A stretch of 64,000 bases of DNA from Ruegeria atlantica (GTDB taxonomy: Bacteria; Pseudomonadota; Alphaproteobacteria; Rhodobacterales; Rhodobacteraceae), in assembly GCF_013032455.1 (NCBI RefSeq), contig NZ_WQCF01000002.1, positions 1 through 64,000 of the forward strand. The letters run 5' to 3'. Position numbers and translations under genes: made by a program. The notes under the pieces were generated by a model. That model searched no databases, was not told the origin of the DNA, and saw only the letters and a list, made by a program, of their open reading frames with translations. Numbering within the stretch: position 1 is the first letter of the stretch; the number at the start of each line of letters is the position of its first letter. Of the stretch, positions 1 through 8,652 are shown piece after piece.

Positions 1-2
1 TA

Positions 3-119
3 CAGGCCGACGATGCACTAACAATCAATTTGGACCAGTCAGATGAGGCTGCTCAGGTCACTGATAGCACATCTCAAAAATTAACTTTCCGTCCTCACTT
101 TGGAGTTTCGCCAAAGTAG
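3..119 (+). CDS. Possible 3' end of a truncated gene at the window edge
   Basis: One plus-strand frame is open from the first bases to a TAG at 117-119 and gives about 38 residues ending in FRPHFGVSPK. It is rich in Asp, Gln and Ser and matches no family I recognise. The other two forward frames close quickly. Its last 25 bases would overlap the 3' end of a small minus-strand ORF. It may equally be chance; the start lies outside the window. Confidence 0.22.
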   Translation, partial: QADDALTINLDQSDEAAQVTDSTSQKLTFRPHFGVSPK

Positions 120-265
120 CCTCCAAAGAACGCGATCATTGCGAGCAACACACCAACCAGTATCGCGATGACTAGAAGCGCTCCACTGCCTCTGGCGAAA
201 TATCCCAGCGAAATCAAACCAACCACGAAAATGCCAACTAAAAAGTACAGTACTGTATTGTTCAA
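95..265 (-). CDS. Small two-helix membrane protein, unknown function
   Basis: This 56-residue frame starts with TTG at 265, preceded by a run of six G on the minus strand about five bases upstream, which is a good ribosome binding site. The product is almost wholly hydrophobic: one helix around residues 5-23 (FLVGIFVVGLISLGYF), a short ARGSG turn, then a second helix at about 29-49 (LLVIAILVGVLLAMIAFF) and a polar GETPK end. This is the pattern of a small inner-membrane hairpin protein. No family recognised. It lies downstream of the RND operon on the same strand but with about 90 bases between, so co-transcription is uncertain. Support is the ribosome binding site and the protein pattern only. 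Confidence 0.45.
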   Translation of the reverse strand: MNNTVLYFLVGIFVVGLISLGYFARGSGALLVIAILVGVLLAMIAFFGGYFGETPK

Positions 266-354
266 CTTAACCCCCCGGAATTAGCTGTCTAAGTTAAAGA
301 ACTACCTGTTTCGCGAACGCAAAATCCGACACAAAGACCGTTTTAATGGCGACG

Positions 355-3300
355 TCAAACGATCTTGGCTGGTTGTCGAATGCCATTCAGTGTGGCGAAC
401 AAGACCGGTACCAGTATCATTGTGAGCATCGTACCCACGGTCAATCCGCCCATGATCGTGACGGCAAGACCAACCCAGAATACGTCCGGCAGCAACGGTA
501 TGACGCCCAGAACTGTCGTTGCTGCGGCCAGTACGACGGGACGCAATCTTGAAGCGCCGGCATTCAAAACGGCGTCGTAACCCAGCTGGCCTTCGGCCAA
601 GTTATCGTTGATCTGATCAATCAGAACGATCGCATTTTTGATCATCATACCCGCCAAACTCATGCCTCCAAGTAGCGCAACAAACCCAAACGGTGTGTTC
701 GTGAGGAGCAAGCTTGGAACGATCCCTATGAGTACAAATGGCACTGTCAAGAAAATGGTCAGCGGCCTGCGGTACGAGTTGAAAAGCCCGACCACGATAA
801 GGGCCATAATCGAAAACGCGGGTATCATTCCCGGGATCAATGACGCTTGCGCGGACATGGTGTCCTCGTACTCTCCACCCCATTCCATGCTGTAGCCCTG
901 CGGCAGGCCTGCTTCCAAGGCGTCAAAATCGGCGAGAACGGCTGCGCGATAGCTTGGCAGTGTGACACTGTCGATCGGATTGGCCTGAACGGTTAGAACA
1001 CGGCGCCGGTCACGGCGATTGATCGTGGGGTCTTCTGGCTTGATATTCACGCTACGAACAACCTGGGCCAACGGGACAGGTTCGACGGAAAACGGTGACT
1101 GCATTTGCAGCAGTTCAAAGTTGTCCACGGCTGCCACGTCTTCCGCCCCAGGGCGCACTATGATTGGAAGCAGTTCGTCGCCTTCGCGGTAGAGCCCAAC
1201 CGATCGGCCATCAAAGGCCCGTTTCGTCGTATTACCCAAGTCTTCATAAGTGATACCTGTCCATCGCGCTCGGTCCTGATCATAGTCGGGAACTGTCTTC
1301 AGGACACGGTTGCGCCAATCCGTGCGCGCCACTTTGGTCCACTGATGCTGATCAAGTATTGCAACAGCCCTGTCGCCAATTTCGCGCAAAGTCTCTGGAT
1401 CGGCATCCGCCGGACCGATAATGCGATTTTCGAATGCCCAGGTATTGCTGGGACCGACGCCGAACTGGCGTGTGAAGGAGGTCGCCTCGGGCATATTCGC
1501 CGATATCCAGAGCGAGATCGCTTTTGTCATTTCGGGGATGTCACGATAGTCGTCGACGTTCACGATGACTTGTCCGTAGGATGGATTGGTGCCTTCGGGG
1601 TCTACTGGCAGGTAGAAACGCGGTGGCCCGGCGCCAATGAAGCTGGCGATACCTGTCACGCGATCATCCATTTCCACCTGCTCTTCGATACGCCTGATGG
1701 CTTCGGAGACTGCCTCGATCCGAGTTCCCTCAGGCGCGTAATAGTCGATCATGTACTTGGTCATGGACGAGGTCGGGAAAAACAACTGCGTCACCGAACC
1801 AAAACCAATCCCGGCAATGACCAGAGCTCCCACCGCCACTCCGATTGTCAGATAGCGAGCCCGGATCGCTGCAGCCAGAAAGCGACGGTAAATGGCATAG
1901 AAGCCTGTATCGAAAGTCTCGCTGTTTTCTCCCTTTGGTTCTGGCAGCAAAGCAACACACTGCAAGGGTGTGACCGTCATTGACAGCAACCAACTGACCA
2001 AGAGTGCGATGCCAACGACCGAGAAGAGCGTGCGGCAGTATTCTCCGGCGCTCTCAACAGAGGCAAAAATCGGGTAGAACGCCATAACCGCGACGAAGGT
2101 GGCCCCAAGTAGCGACATGGCAGGGCGGGTTGCGGCATCAATTGCTGCTTTCGCGCGGTCCATTCCCTGCGACATCCGGACCATTGCGCCATCCGCAACA
2201 ACGATCGAATTGTCGACCATCATGCCAAGCGCAATGATCAACGCCCCCAGAGACATTCGTTGAAGATCGATGCCCAGTGCTGCCAATGGAATGAAGGTGG
2301 CAAGTATCGTCAGGATCAGCCCACTGCCGATGATGAACCCCATCCGAATGCCCATTGCCAAAGTCAAAACGACCAGAACGATGGCGACGGCTTGACCAAG
2401 GCTCACCAGAAAACTGCTTACCGCGAGGTTTACGTCATCGGACTGCCAATGAACCCGTTCGACTTCAATGCCCACAGGCAAACCCGCGATCAGTTCTGAT
2501 ACTCTCGCGTCTACAGCCTCGCCAACGCTGACAACGTTGACGCCAGACTGAAATGATATTGCCAAGCCGATAGAGGGCAGGCCGTTGTAGCGCATCATTG
2601 TCGTTGGCGGATCGGCATAGCCTTCCTTCACTTCAACAATTTCACCCAGCCGCAGCAGCTCAGGCCCCCGTATTTGACCGCTTTGGGCCTGATCCAGACC
2701 ACTTGGCCGAACGACCAGATCCGCGATATCGGTTGGGCTGGTAAAGGTCCCGCTTGGCGCAATGCGCATACGGTAGTCACCGATATTGACCCGCCCAGCG
2801 TCGACAATCGCGTTCTGGGTCTGCAACGTGTTGAGAATAGTCTGAGCCGAAACACCTAGCGCGGCCAAGGCTTCCTCTCTTGTTTCCAAGTAGATGACCC
2901 TGTCGCGTTCTCCCCAAAGATCAACGCGCCCTACACCTTCGATCAACGACAATTCTCGTTTGAAATCTTCTGCGAAACCATCAAGCTCCTGAGCGGAAAA
3001 CCCATCCGACGTCATAGCAAGCAAAAGACCAAAGACGTCGCCGAAATCATCGTTGATAGCGGGACGACCTGCGCCTGGGGGCAGGTCTGTTTCCACGTCT
3101 CTGACTTTACGGCGCAGCGTATCCCAGATTTGTGGCAATTCGTCTGACCAATAGTTCGGCCGGATTTCGACTTTGATGGTCGACACACCGGCGCGGCTTT
3201 CGCTCGAGATGTAATCAATTTCCTTTATTTCTTGGAGCTTTAGCTCAATCCGTTCGGTTACCTCCTGCTCAACCTCAGCAGGACTAGCCCCTGGATAGGG

Positions 3301-3447
3301 AGTGGTTACTACGGCTGTTTTGATGGTGAATTCGGGGTCTTCCAACTGCCCAAGGCTAAAGAACGCTGAAATGCCGCCCAACGTGAGCATGATAACCGTG
3401 AACCAAATGAACTTGGCGTTGCGGATCGAAAACGCGGCGAGGCCCAT
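355..3447 (-). CDS. RND-family efflux transporter permease (AcrB/MexF type)
   Basis: The 1030-residue length and layout are those of the proton-driven inner-membrane pump of a tripartite efflux system. An N-terminal helix lies at about residues 12-31, followed by the family signature YPGASPAEVEQEVTERIE, a periplasmic docking/porter domain, a block of helices at about 335-500, a second porter domain and a last helix block at about 865-1015. The helix-4 proton-relay segment reads GMMVDNSIVVADG; the first of the two aspartates usual in AcrB is present and the second position is Asn, which also occurs in related subfamilies. Its ATG overlaps the stop of the upstream adaptor gene (TAATG), so the two are translationally coupled. 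Substrate cannot be told. No outer-membrane factor gene is in view. Confidence 0.93.
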   Translation of the reverse strand: MGLAAFSIRNAKFIWFTVIMLTLGGISAFFSLGQLEDPEFTIKTAVVTTPYPGASPAEVEQEVTERIELKLQEIKEIDYISSESRAGVSTIKVEIRPNYWSDELPQIWDTLRRKVRDVETDLPPGAGRPAINDDFGDVFGLLLAMTSDGFSAQELDGFAEDFKRELSLIEGVGRVDLWGERDRVIYLETREEALAALGVSAQTILNTLQTQNAIVDAGRVNIGDYRMRIAPSGTFTSPTDIADLVVRPSGLDQAQSGQIRGPELLRLGEIVEVKEGYADPPTTMMRYNGLPSIGLAISFQSGVNVVSVGEAVDARVSELIAGLPVGIEVERVHWQSDDVNLAVSSFLVSLGQAVAIVLVVLTLAMGIRMGFIIGSGLILTILATFIPLAALGIDLQRMSLGALIIALGMMVDNSIVVADGAMVRMSQGMDRAKAAIDAATRPAMSLLGATFVAVMAFYPIFASVESAGEYCRTLFSVVGIALLVSWLLSMTVTPLQCVALLPEPKGENSETFDTGFYAIYRRFLAAAIRARYLTIGVAVGALVIAGIGFGSVTQLFFPTSSMTKYMIDYYAPEGTRIEAVSEAIRRIEEQVEMDDRVTGIASFIGAGPPRFYLPVDPEGTNPSYGQVIVNVDDYRDIPEMTKAISLWISANMPEATSFTRQFGVGPSNTWAFENRIIGPADADPETLREIGDRAVAILDQHQWTKVARTDWRNRVLKTVPDYDQDRARWTGITYEDLGNTTKRAFDGRSVGLYREGDELLPIIVRPGAEDVAAVDNFELLQMQSPFSVEPVPLAQVVRSVNIKPEDPTINRRDRRRVLTVQANPIDSVTLPSYRAAVLADFDALEAGLPQGYSMEWGGEYEDTMSAQASLIPGMIPAFSIMALIVVGLFNSYRRPLTIFLTVPFVLIGIVPSLLLTNTPFGFVALLGGMSLAGMMIKNAIVLIDQINDNLAEGQLGYDAVLNAGASRLRPVVLAAATTVLGVIPLLPDVFWVGLAVTIMGGLTVGTMLTMILVPVLFATLNGIRQPAKIV

Positions 3448-4544
3448 TACTCCGCATCCTCAGAAAGTAGCGAAACCTTCTGACCCTCTCGCAAAGAATT
3501 CGCTCCGGCAGTGACAACAACGTCGCCAAATTCCAGACCTTCGCTAACCGCAACCCCTTGTGATCGTGGCGTGCCAAGCACAACCTTTCGCGCGGTCACA
3601 CTTTCTGAACTGGCATCAAACACCCAAACGTGTGGGTCGGTTTCCCCTTCAGGCACGAAGACTGCGCTGGCAGGTACCATGATTGCATCAAATGGCTCGT
3701 ACCCTTCCTTTGGTTGGCCGCGGACACGCCCTGCCATGCCCGGAAGGACAAGTGCGTCTTTCGGTTGATCCATGATCAACGTGACGGGGAAGGTTCGGGT
3801 CGTCGCCGAAGCCTCTGATCCAATCTCACTGATTTCTGCCGGTAGAACCACGTCACCCAAAGCATCGAAAGTGACAGTTATGTTCTCAATATGCGGGATC
3901 AGGGCGATGTACCGTTCGGGGATGTCGATCACCACTTCGATGTGCTCGGCATCCAGAATACGCAAAACCGGGGTTTGGGCTGCAACCTCTTCGAAATCTT
4001 CAATGTATTTCGCGACCACACGGCCATCAAACGGCGCCGCGAGGCTTGTATAGGTCAAGTCAAGTGTTGCCCTATCCAGCGCACCTTGCACAGAATTGAT
4101 TGCCGCCTGAGCTGATGTTTCACCCGCGACAAAGCGATCAAGCGTTGCCTGCGCGGCAACTTCTTTCTCAACCAATGATCGCTGTCGATCTGTTTGCAAT
4201 TTAGCATTGTCGAAGGTCGCTTGCGCGCTTGCAAGCTCTGCCGTTAGTCGGTCAACCTCAGCTTGGTAGGGGGCAGGATCCAGCGCCGCGATTACGTCAC
4301 CTTTCGTCACAAGGTCACCAACCTGAACGTCGACTCCGACAACGTTGCCAGGCACGCGGAACGCCAATGACACTTCGCGTGCAGCTCTGGCTGTTCCGAC
4401 AAAGTAACGGTCATGTAAGCTGGATAGATCAGAAATCTCAGTAGCTCTGACAGGCCGGATAATTGTTGTGGTCGCTTCTTCTTCCTTCTCCCAGCAGCCC
4501 GCAAGCGTCGAGAAGGCAAAAAGCCAAACAGATAATCTCTTCAT
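3447..4544 (-). CDS. RND efflux periplasmic adaptor lipoprotein (MFP family)
   Basis: This 365-residue membrane fusion protein bridges the RND pump and an outer-membrane channel. The start at 4544 is chosen because GGAGGGGG lies just upstream and the product then begins with a lipoprotein signal, MKRLSVWLFAFSTLAGCW, with the lipobox Cys at residue 17 or 18. An in-frame start 33 bases upstream would bury the signal. The order is typical: N-terminal beta-barrel/lipoyl half (FRVPGNVVGVDVQVGDLVTKGD), coiled-coil hairpin (QAEVDRLTAELASAQATF), second lipoyl half (APFDGRVVAKYIEDFEEV), then beta-barrel and membrane-proximal domains. It is the first gene of a two-gene operon with the permease, overlapping it by one base. 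The region upstream carries no regulator, only a transposase remnant. Confidence 0.92.
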   Translation of the reverse strand: MKRLSVWLFAFSTLAGCWEKEEEATTTIIRPVRATEISDLSSLHDRYFVGTARAAREVSLAFRVPGNVVGVDVQVGDLVTKGDVIAALDPAPYQAEVDRLTAELASAQATFDNAKLQTDRQRSLVEKEVAAQATLDRFVAGETSAQAAINSVQGALDRATLDLTYTSLAAPFDGRVVAKYIEDFEEVAAQTPVLRILDAEHIEVVIDIPERYIALIPHIENITVTFDALGDVVLPAEISEIGSEASATTRTFPVTLIMDQPKDALVLPGMAGRVRGQPKEGYEPFDAIMVPASAVFVPEGETDPHVWVFDASSESVTARKVVLGTPRSQGVAVSEGLEFGDVVVTAGANSLREGQKVSLLSEDAE

Positions 4545-4683
4545 TTCCCCCTCCCTTGCGGCCCGCTTTCTTCTCATCGTCTCTGCGAAGGGGGCCTAAT
4601 TTGCAATTTTGGCACTAAAAGCTGTTTGAATTGTACGCACTTATCAAACAAAGTCAAAAACCAGAATTTGTATATGTCGCGAC

Positions 4684-4833
4684 TCACAACCAGCAAATTA
4701 CGATGGCTATAAGTGCGATTGCTGACAGGTAAGCCTTTGGGTAGCGGCCATATCGCGTTTCCACACGCTGCCTGTCCTTCAATCTGCTGAACACGATCTC
4801 GATGCGGTTGCTACGCTTGTGGCATCGCGGTTG
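4684..4833 (-). mobile_element. IS5-family transposase remnant (C-terminal end only)
   Basis: On the minus strand a frame of about 49 codons ends at a TGA at 4684-4686 and reads CHKRSNRIEIVFSRLKDRQ, then RVETRYGRYPKAYLSAIALI. This is the conserved C-terminal end of IS5-group DDE transposases, including the glutamate of the DDE triad in NRIEI. Nothing resembling the rest of the transposase lies upstream, where the 3' end of nnrS begins at once. It is therefore a fragment left by an old insertion. No terminal inverted repeats were found. Confidence 0.72.
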
Positions 4834-4845
4834 CAGCCTTTCGGA

Positions 4846-5988
4846 TTACTCATCAATGGAACGTTTTGGCCCGCTGAAGACTGGTCGGGGAACAGGGCGG
4901 AGCAGGGCCGCGCCATGCCGCAGCAAGACAATGGACCAGACTATGCACCAAATCAGCGGCGCGTCAGCGTGCCCTTGCGTATCTACCGGGATAAATACTC
5001 GAATAACGGCAGCCACCCACAAAAGTGCGAAACCGCATTGATCGATCAAAACTGGCCGTAAGCGATTTCCGCGCCGCGCCACAGCGCGCGAAGCGACGGC
5101 ATAGATCGAACATGCGATTGCGCCGGCAGTCAGCGCATGCAGAGCCGCGCTGTCTGACAGCGGCCCAACATTCGTCCTGCCGAGCGCCACTAGAAACAAA
5201 CCCAGAGGCAGCCAAGAGTAGGCCAGAGTCAGCATGCTCAGCAAAGAATCCTTGAAGGTTTCTTCAGACAGCCAAAGCAACAATCGGGCGACCTCGGTTG
5301 TGGCGGTGATTACCAGGCATGCAACTATCCAGTCGGATGCGATCCCAAGCGTGTCTAGCAATAATGCAACGAGAAGTGCCACCGCAGAGGGGTACCCGCA
5401 AAGCTTTGCTAACTTGTAGCGCCATTCGTAGGAAACGGTGCAACTCAGCCGGTTCCAGGAAAAGCCCGCAATCATGCGGCCGCCCACTATCTGCAACAGG
5501 ATCGCAAAGCCCAGAACCGGAATGGACGGCAAGATGCCTCCTCGGAGCACTGTGATCTGGATGCCGGTCATCGCCAGCGCAAAAAGCGCAAATCCGACGC
5601 TTTTTGCAGAAACGGATTGCAAGGCTGCCCGCGCGAGGGTCAGTGTCACAAAGCCCATAAAGGCAGCAGTTCCTGATACGACCAAGGCGGGCTCTGTGCC
5701 AATTGCACCTGCTGCTGTCAGCCGGGCCAAGACCCAAAGCGCCAAAAGGAGCGCAGTATCCCGGCTCGACATACGAGCCCCATTGGACCAGCTTGGCATC
5801 GCAGTCAGCGCGTAGCCTGCAAACATGGCTGCGGCAAAACCAAACACCATCTCATGCCCGTGCCAGGCCCACCGGTTACCAAGTGGCGAATGCGTCAGGT
5901 CAATTCCTACGTCCCAGTTGACCAACCCAACCCCGACGATTGCCCAGGTTGCGCCAGCCAGAAACATGGGGCGATGGGGTGCCGTCAT
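4846..5988 (-). CDS. nnrS: NnrS family heme/copper membrane protein (copy 1)
   Basis: A 380-residue, strongly hydrophobic protein with about a dozen membrane segments. The NnrS signature WHGHEMVFGFAAAMFAGYAL lies at about residues 42-61 and further conserved stretches include GGRMIAGFSWNRLS. NnrS proteins are heme- and copper-containing membrane proteins tied to nitric oxide stress and denitrification; the biochemical reaction is not settled. It is the last gene of the NO/ubiquinone operon, starting 20 bases after ubiV stops. A second NnrS lies at 50349-51530, next to the nor genes, and differs in sequence. The start ATG has only a weak upstream GGACACC, so translation may depend on the preceding gene. 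Confidence 0.9.
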   Translation of the reverse strand: MTAPHRPMFLAGATWAIVGVGLVNWDVGIDLTHSPLGNRWAWHGHEMVFGFAAAMFAGYALTAMPSWSNGARMSSRDTALLLALWVLARLTAAGAIGTEPALVVSGTAAFMGFVTLTLARAALQSVSAKSVGFALFALAMTGIQITVLRGGILPSIPVLGFAILLQIVGGRMIAGFSWNRLSCTVSYEWRYKLAKLCGYPSAVALLVALLLDTLGIASDWIVACLVITATTEVARLLLWLSEETFKDSLLSMLTLAYSWLPLGLFLVALGRTNVGPLSDSAALHALTAGAIACSIYAVASRAVARRGNRLRPVLIDQCGFALLWVAAVIRVFIPVDTQGHADAPLIWCIVWSIVLLRHGAALLRPVPRPVFSGPKRSIDE

Positions 5989-6008
5989 TGGACGGTGTCC
6001 AAGAATGA

Positions 6009-6926
6009 TTATGCCGGACTGGCTGTGGCTATGCGGCGGTATCCAGCCTCTCCGTAAAAGAAGCCGTTGCTGAGCGGAGTCTTATCGCAAATCTGACGCA
6101 ACATGGCCTCCACCTCGGGCAGATCGAGGCTTCCGTCCAATGCGCTACGGTAGAGCTGCGCGACTGCTACCATGTCCACCGCTTGCGGCATCAGGCGCAA
6201 ATGGGTGACACCGTTACCTGTCAGCCGTGTTACTTCCCGCATTAGGTCGACATAGCTTTCCGACTGGGTCTGGATACCGTTCACCCGCAGGATTGGCCGA
6301 TCGTCACTGGTGGTCAGCGGCATCCCGTCACTGTCGTCTTCGCAGACAAACTGGCAGTTGTCCTTGGTGCGACCGTGCGCGCGCGCGTGGTAGCAGCGCG
6401 CCGATACGGCCAGCGAGGCGCGGCCGAAAACCTGAACCTCGACGCCAAGCCCCAGATCGCGAGCCGCCTGCGTCGCTGCGTCAATGGCGGGGAAGGGCAG
6501 CTCGGTAGGTAGGACGACATGGGTTGCCCCCTGATCGGCCATCCATTTGATCGTGGCCTCGTTATAGGCATTCATGAAAGGGCCGATACGATGGGGCTGT
6601 TTGCCGCGTGCATATAACCCTGCGGCGTTGTTGATCTCGATCTCGTGACTGTCCATTGTGGCCAGATCTTCGGTCGCTTTTCGCTCGCGCTTCAGCATTA
6701 CTTCGGCAAGCGAAGACAAGATAACCCGTTTGCCCGCGCGCTCCAGCCGCTCAATGATTGTTGGTAGTTCAGCCTCTTGGAAAGGTGCGCGCTTGGAGCA
6801 AATGACTTCACCCAGATACACCTCGTCAACGGGTGCCTCATCCGCGACGCTGGCGTAGAAATCGCGTCGCCGCTCGGCGGACCAGTGATAGGCGATCGGG
6901 CCAAGTGTCAGTTTTGTCATTTTCAT
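6009..6926 (-). CDS. ubiV: UbiV, U32-family partner for O2-independent ubiquinone hydroxylation
   Basis: UbiV works with UbiU as a soluble iron-sulfur protein pair that hydroxylates ubiquinone precursors without oxygen. The protein is a peptidase-U32-like TIM barrel of about 305 residues. Starting from TLGPIAYHWS it has the expected Cys positions for one [4Fe-4S] cluster: LGEVICSKR near residue 43, and three more in ARCYHARAHGRTKDNCQFVC near 178-195. Three ATGs are possible (6935, 6926, 6920). The one at 6926 is used because it overlaps the ubiU stop as TGATG; E. coli UbiV alignment from memory would also permit 6920. It lies directly downstream of ubiU and upstream of nnrS in one operon. Confidence 0.9.
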   Translation of the reverse strand: MKMTKLTLGPIAYHWSAERRRDFYASVADEAPVDEVYLGEVICSKRAPFQEAELPTIIERLERAGKRVILSSLAEVMLKRERKATEDLATMDSHEIEINNAAGLYARGKQPHRIGPFMNAYNEATIKWMADQGATHVVLPTELPFPAIDAATQAARDLGLGVEVQVFGRASLAVSARCYHARAHGRTKDNCQFVCEDDSDGMPLTTSDDRPILRVNGIQTQSESYVDLMREVTRLTGNGVTHLRLMPQAVDMVAVAQLYRSALDGSLDLPEVEAMLRQICDKTPLSNGFFYGEAGYRRIATASPA

Positions 6927-7924
6927 CACCGCCATTTCTTTGTCTCAAAGGCGCCCTGTGTCTGCTTCTGCCCTTCGGTCAGTGCCACGAGGTCGGCGAT
7001 ATTCGCCTCTCGGCCCGCGCGGATGTCATCCACTGCCGCGCGAAAGGCTTTCACAACGTTGCGCACATAACTTTTTGACCGCTGCCGCCCTTCGATCTTG
7101 AAGGCATGAACGCCTGCCTCGATCAGCTCGGGCAACAGGCGCGACAGGTTCAGGCTTATGGGTTCTTCAAAGGCGTAATACCCCTCGGGTCTGTGCGGCG
7201 CGGCATAGCGACCCTTGCAGATTGTGGGATATCCTGCTTTTTCGTCCGGGCCGAAACAGTCGATGGTAAAGCCCGCAAGCTGCGAGGACATCGACCCGTC
7301 ATCGTGGCGAACATATTCGACGTCCGAGGCCGGGGAGCACACGCCGTCCATATTCGTCGATTGCCCGGTCAGATAGTTGGTCAAGCTGCACCGCCCTTCC
7401 ACCATCAGCCCGTGATTGCCAAAGATGAAGGTTTCGATCTCGCAGGGGATCTCCTTACGAATTTCGCGGATCTCGGGGATCGTCAGAATGCGCGGCAGGA
7501 CAACGCGCTTAACCCCGAAGTTCTCGCAATAGTAACGTATGGCCTCGGGGCTGGAGGCTGCGGCCTGTACTGACAGATGTAACCGAATGCCGGGATGGGT
7601 GCGGGCGATATAGTCAGCGACACCCATATCGGCAACGATGAACGCATCGACGCCAAAGCGCGCACCGGTGTCGGCGGCCTGCCGCCAGAGGTCGACCTTA
7701 CCCGCAGGCGGATAGGTGTTGAGTGCCAGCAGAACCTTGGCCCCCTTCGCATGGGCATAGGCAACGGACTCGGCCAGTTCCGCCGGTGTAAAATTCAGGC
7801 CCGGAAAGTTGCGGGCATTGGTGGCGTCTTGGAAGCCGCAATAGACGGCGTCGGCACCAGCATCGACGGCGGTGCGTAGGGCTGCTGGCGTACCGGCGGG
7901 ACAGATTAGTTCGGCAAGGCTCAT
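6926..7924 (-). CDS. ubiU: UbiU, U32-family iron-sulfur protein for O2-independent ubiquinone synthesis
   Basis: A 332-residue U32-family protein that begins MSLAELICPAGTPAALRTAV, as UbiU does. It carries the family segment FGNHGLMVEGRCSLTNYLTG and the downstream Cys in GVCSPA and IDCFGP/TICKGRY that supply the [4Fe-4S] ligands. The C-terminal FKIEGRQRSKSYV motif is the U32 signature. With UbiV it forms the heterodimer that adds hydroxyl groups to the ubiquinone ring in the absence of O2, and prephenate is the proposed oxygen donor. The gene follows ubiT by 17 bases and overlaps ubiV. Placement in an NsrR-linked operon suggests that it makes quinone for denitrifying growth. Confidence 0.92.
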   Translation of the reverse strand: MSLAELICPAGTPAALRTAVDAGADAVYCGFQDATNARNFPGLNFTPAELAESVAYAHAKGAKVLLALNTYPPAGKVDLWRQAADTGARFGVDAFIVADMGVADYIARTHPGIRLHLSVQAAASSPEAIRYYCENFGVKRVVLPRILTIPEIREIRKEIPCEIETFIFGNHGLMVEGRCSLTNYLTGQSTNMDGVCSPASDVEYVRHDDGSMSSQLAGFTIDCFGPDEKAGYPTICKGRYAAPHRPEGYYAFEEPISLNLSRLLPELIEAGVHAFKIEGRQRSKSYVRNVVKAFRAAVDDIRAGREANIADLVALTEGQKQTQGAFETKKWR

Positions 7925-7941
7925 GGTTGGCCTGTATCCTT

Positions 7942-8451
7942 TCAGGTTGCGGGGTATGAACGGCGCAGTCGTGCCAGGATCGCGCGGCCCGGTGCGCCAA
8001 ACATGTTGGCGGTTTCTTCGGCGATGGAACCGTCGACATCGTCGAGCGCATTTCTCAGCCTCACCACAGCTTCGGTGTCGCCGGTCACCTCGAGATCGCG
8101 CGAGAAGAAGGCTGCATCACCGTCCTCCTCTGAATCGACCAACTCTAGCAGCAGCATGAAGCGTCCACGGATCGCTGCCCCGGCAACGGGTGCAAGATCG
8201 CGCGGAACGGCGCGGAAGATCAGCGCTTGTGGATCAGGGCGAAGGTGCAGAGCAAAGGGCAACTCAACCGGGTCGATGATGTAATCAGTTTTTTGATGCG
8301 GCCCGAGCCGGGCAAAAAGCGACGGGTGGCTTTTGGCGACACGCCGCACCACCCGCGACAGGACTGGCTGTACAATTGCAGCCGACAGCCGCGCCACCGG
8401 GCGCTGACCCGGCAAACGCGGGCGATGAACGGGGTCTGTGTTGGCGGTCAT
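7942..8451 (-). CDS. ubiT: UbiT, SCP2-domain accessory protein for O2-independent ubiquinone synthesis
   Basis: A 169-residue protein with an SCP2 (sterol-carrier) fold resembling E. coli YhbT, now UbiT, a lipid-binding accessory factor required for anaerobic ubiquinone synthesis. Visible landmarks are the N-terminal helix with LPFALHLRPDP, the core strand ALIFRAVPRDLAPVAGAAI, the segment GRFMLLLELVDSEEDGDAAF typical of YhbT (where a D-x-D type acidic stretch follows the strand), and FFSRDLEVTGDTEAVVRLRNALDDVD. It lies between a 65-residue ORF (3 bases upstream) and ubiU. The three genes ubiTUV together are the recognised set, which makes the assignment secure although SCP2 domains alone are not specific. 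Confidence 0.88.
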   Translation of the reverse strand: MTANTDPVHRPRLPGQRPVARLSAAIVQPVLSRVVRRVAKSHPSLFARLGPHQKTDYIIDPVELPFALHLRPDPQALIFRAVPRDLAPVAGAAIRGRFMLLLELVDSEEDGDAAFFSRDLEVTGDTEAVVRLRNALDDVDGSIAEETANMFGAPGRAILARLRRSYPAT

Positions 8452-8454
8452 TTC

Positions 8455-8652
8455 TCAGGTCTCCCCTGCTGTCGACAGGTCGGTCTTAGCCTCGATCAAG
8501 CCAATCGGGCTGTCCTTGGGTTGCGAAAAGTTGGTCAGTAAGTTCGCTGCGGATGGTGTAGTGACGATCAGCGCTGGGCGCGGGGTCGGGGTTAATTCAG
8601 GCATCACCGGTTCCGCTTCGGACAGCGAAGAAAATGTCTTCTTGCCGTTCAT
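8455..8652 (-). CDS. Small coupled ORF, 65 residues, unknown function
   Basis: The ATG at 8652 overlaps the hemerythrin stop codon as ATGA, and the stop lies 3 bases before the ubiT start, so the frame fills the gap between two real genes exactly. The product is MNGKKTFSSLSEAEPVMPEL followed by a Pro/Thr/Ala-rich middle and QPKDSPIGLIEAKTDLS. It has no signal peptide, no membrane helix and no Cys or His cluster. No family recognised. The packing and coupling are the main evidence; the composition (low-complexity Pro, Thr, Ser) suggests a flexible soluble peptide. It could be a degenerate linker, but a stop-free frame with exact coupling at both ends favours a gene. Confidence 0.55.
   Translation of the reverse strand: MNGKKTFSSLSEAEPVMPELTPTPRPALIVTTPSAANLLTNFSQPKDSPIGLIEAKTDLSTAGET

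Noticed and set aside
1105..1983. 292-codon frame antisense to the RND pump gene
   Set aside because: Cys/His/Arg-rich composition typical of shadows; pump gene intact in the other strand.
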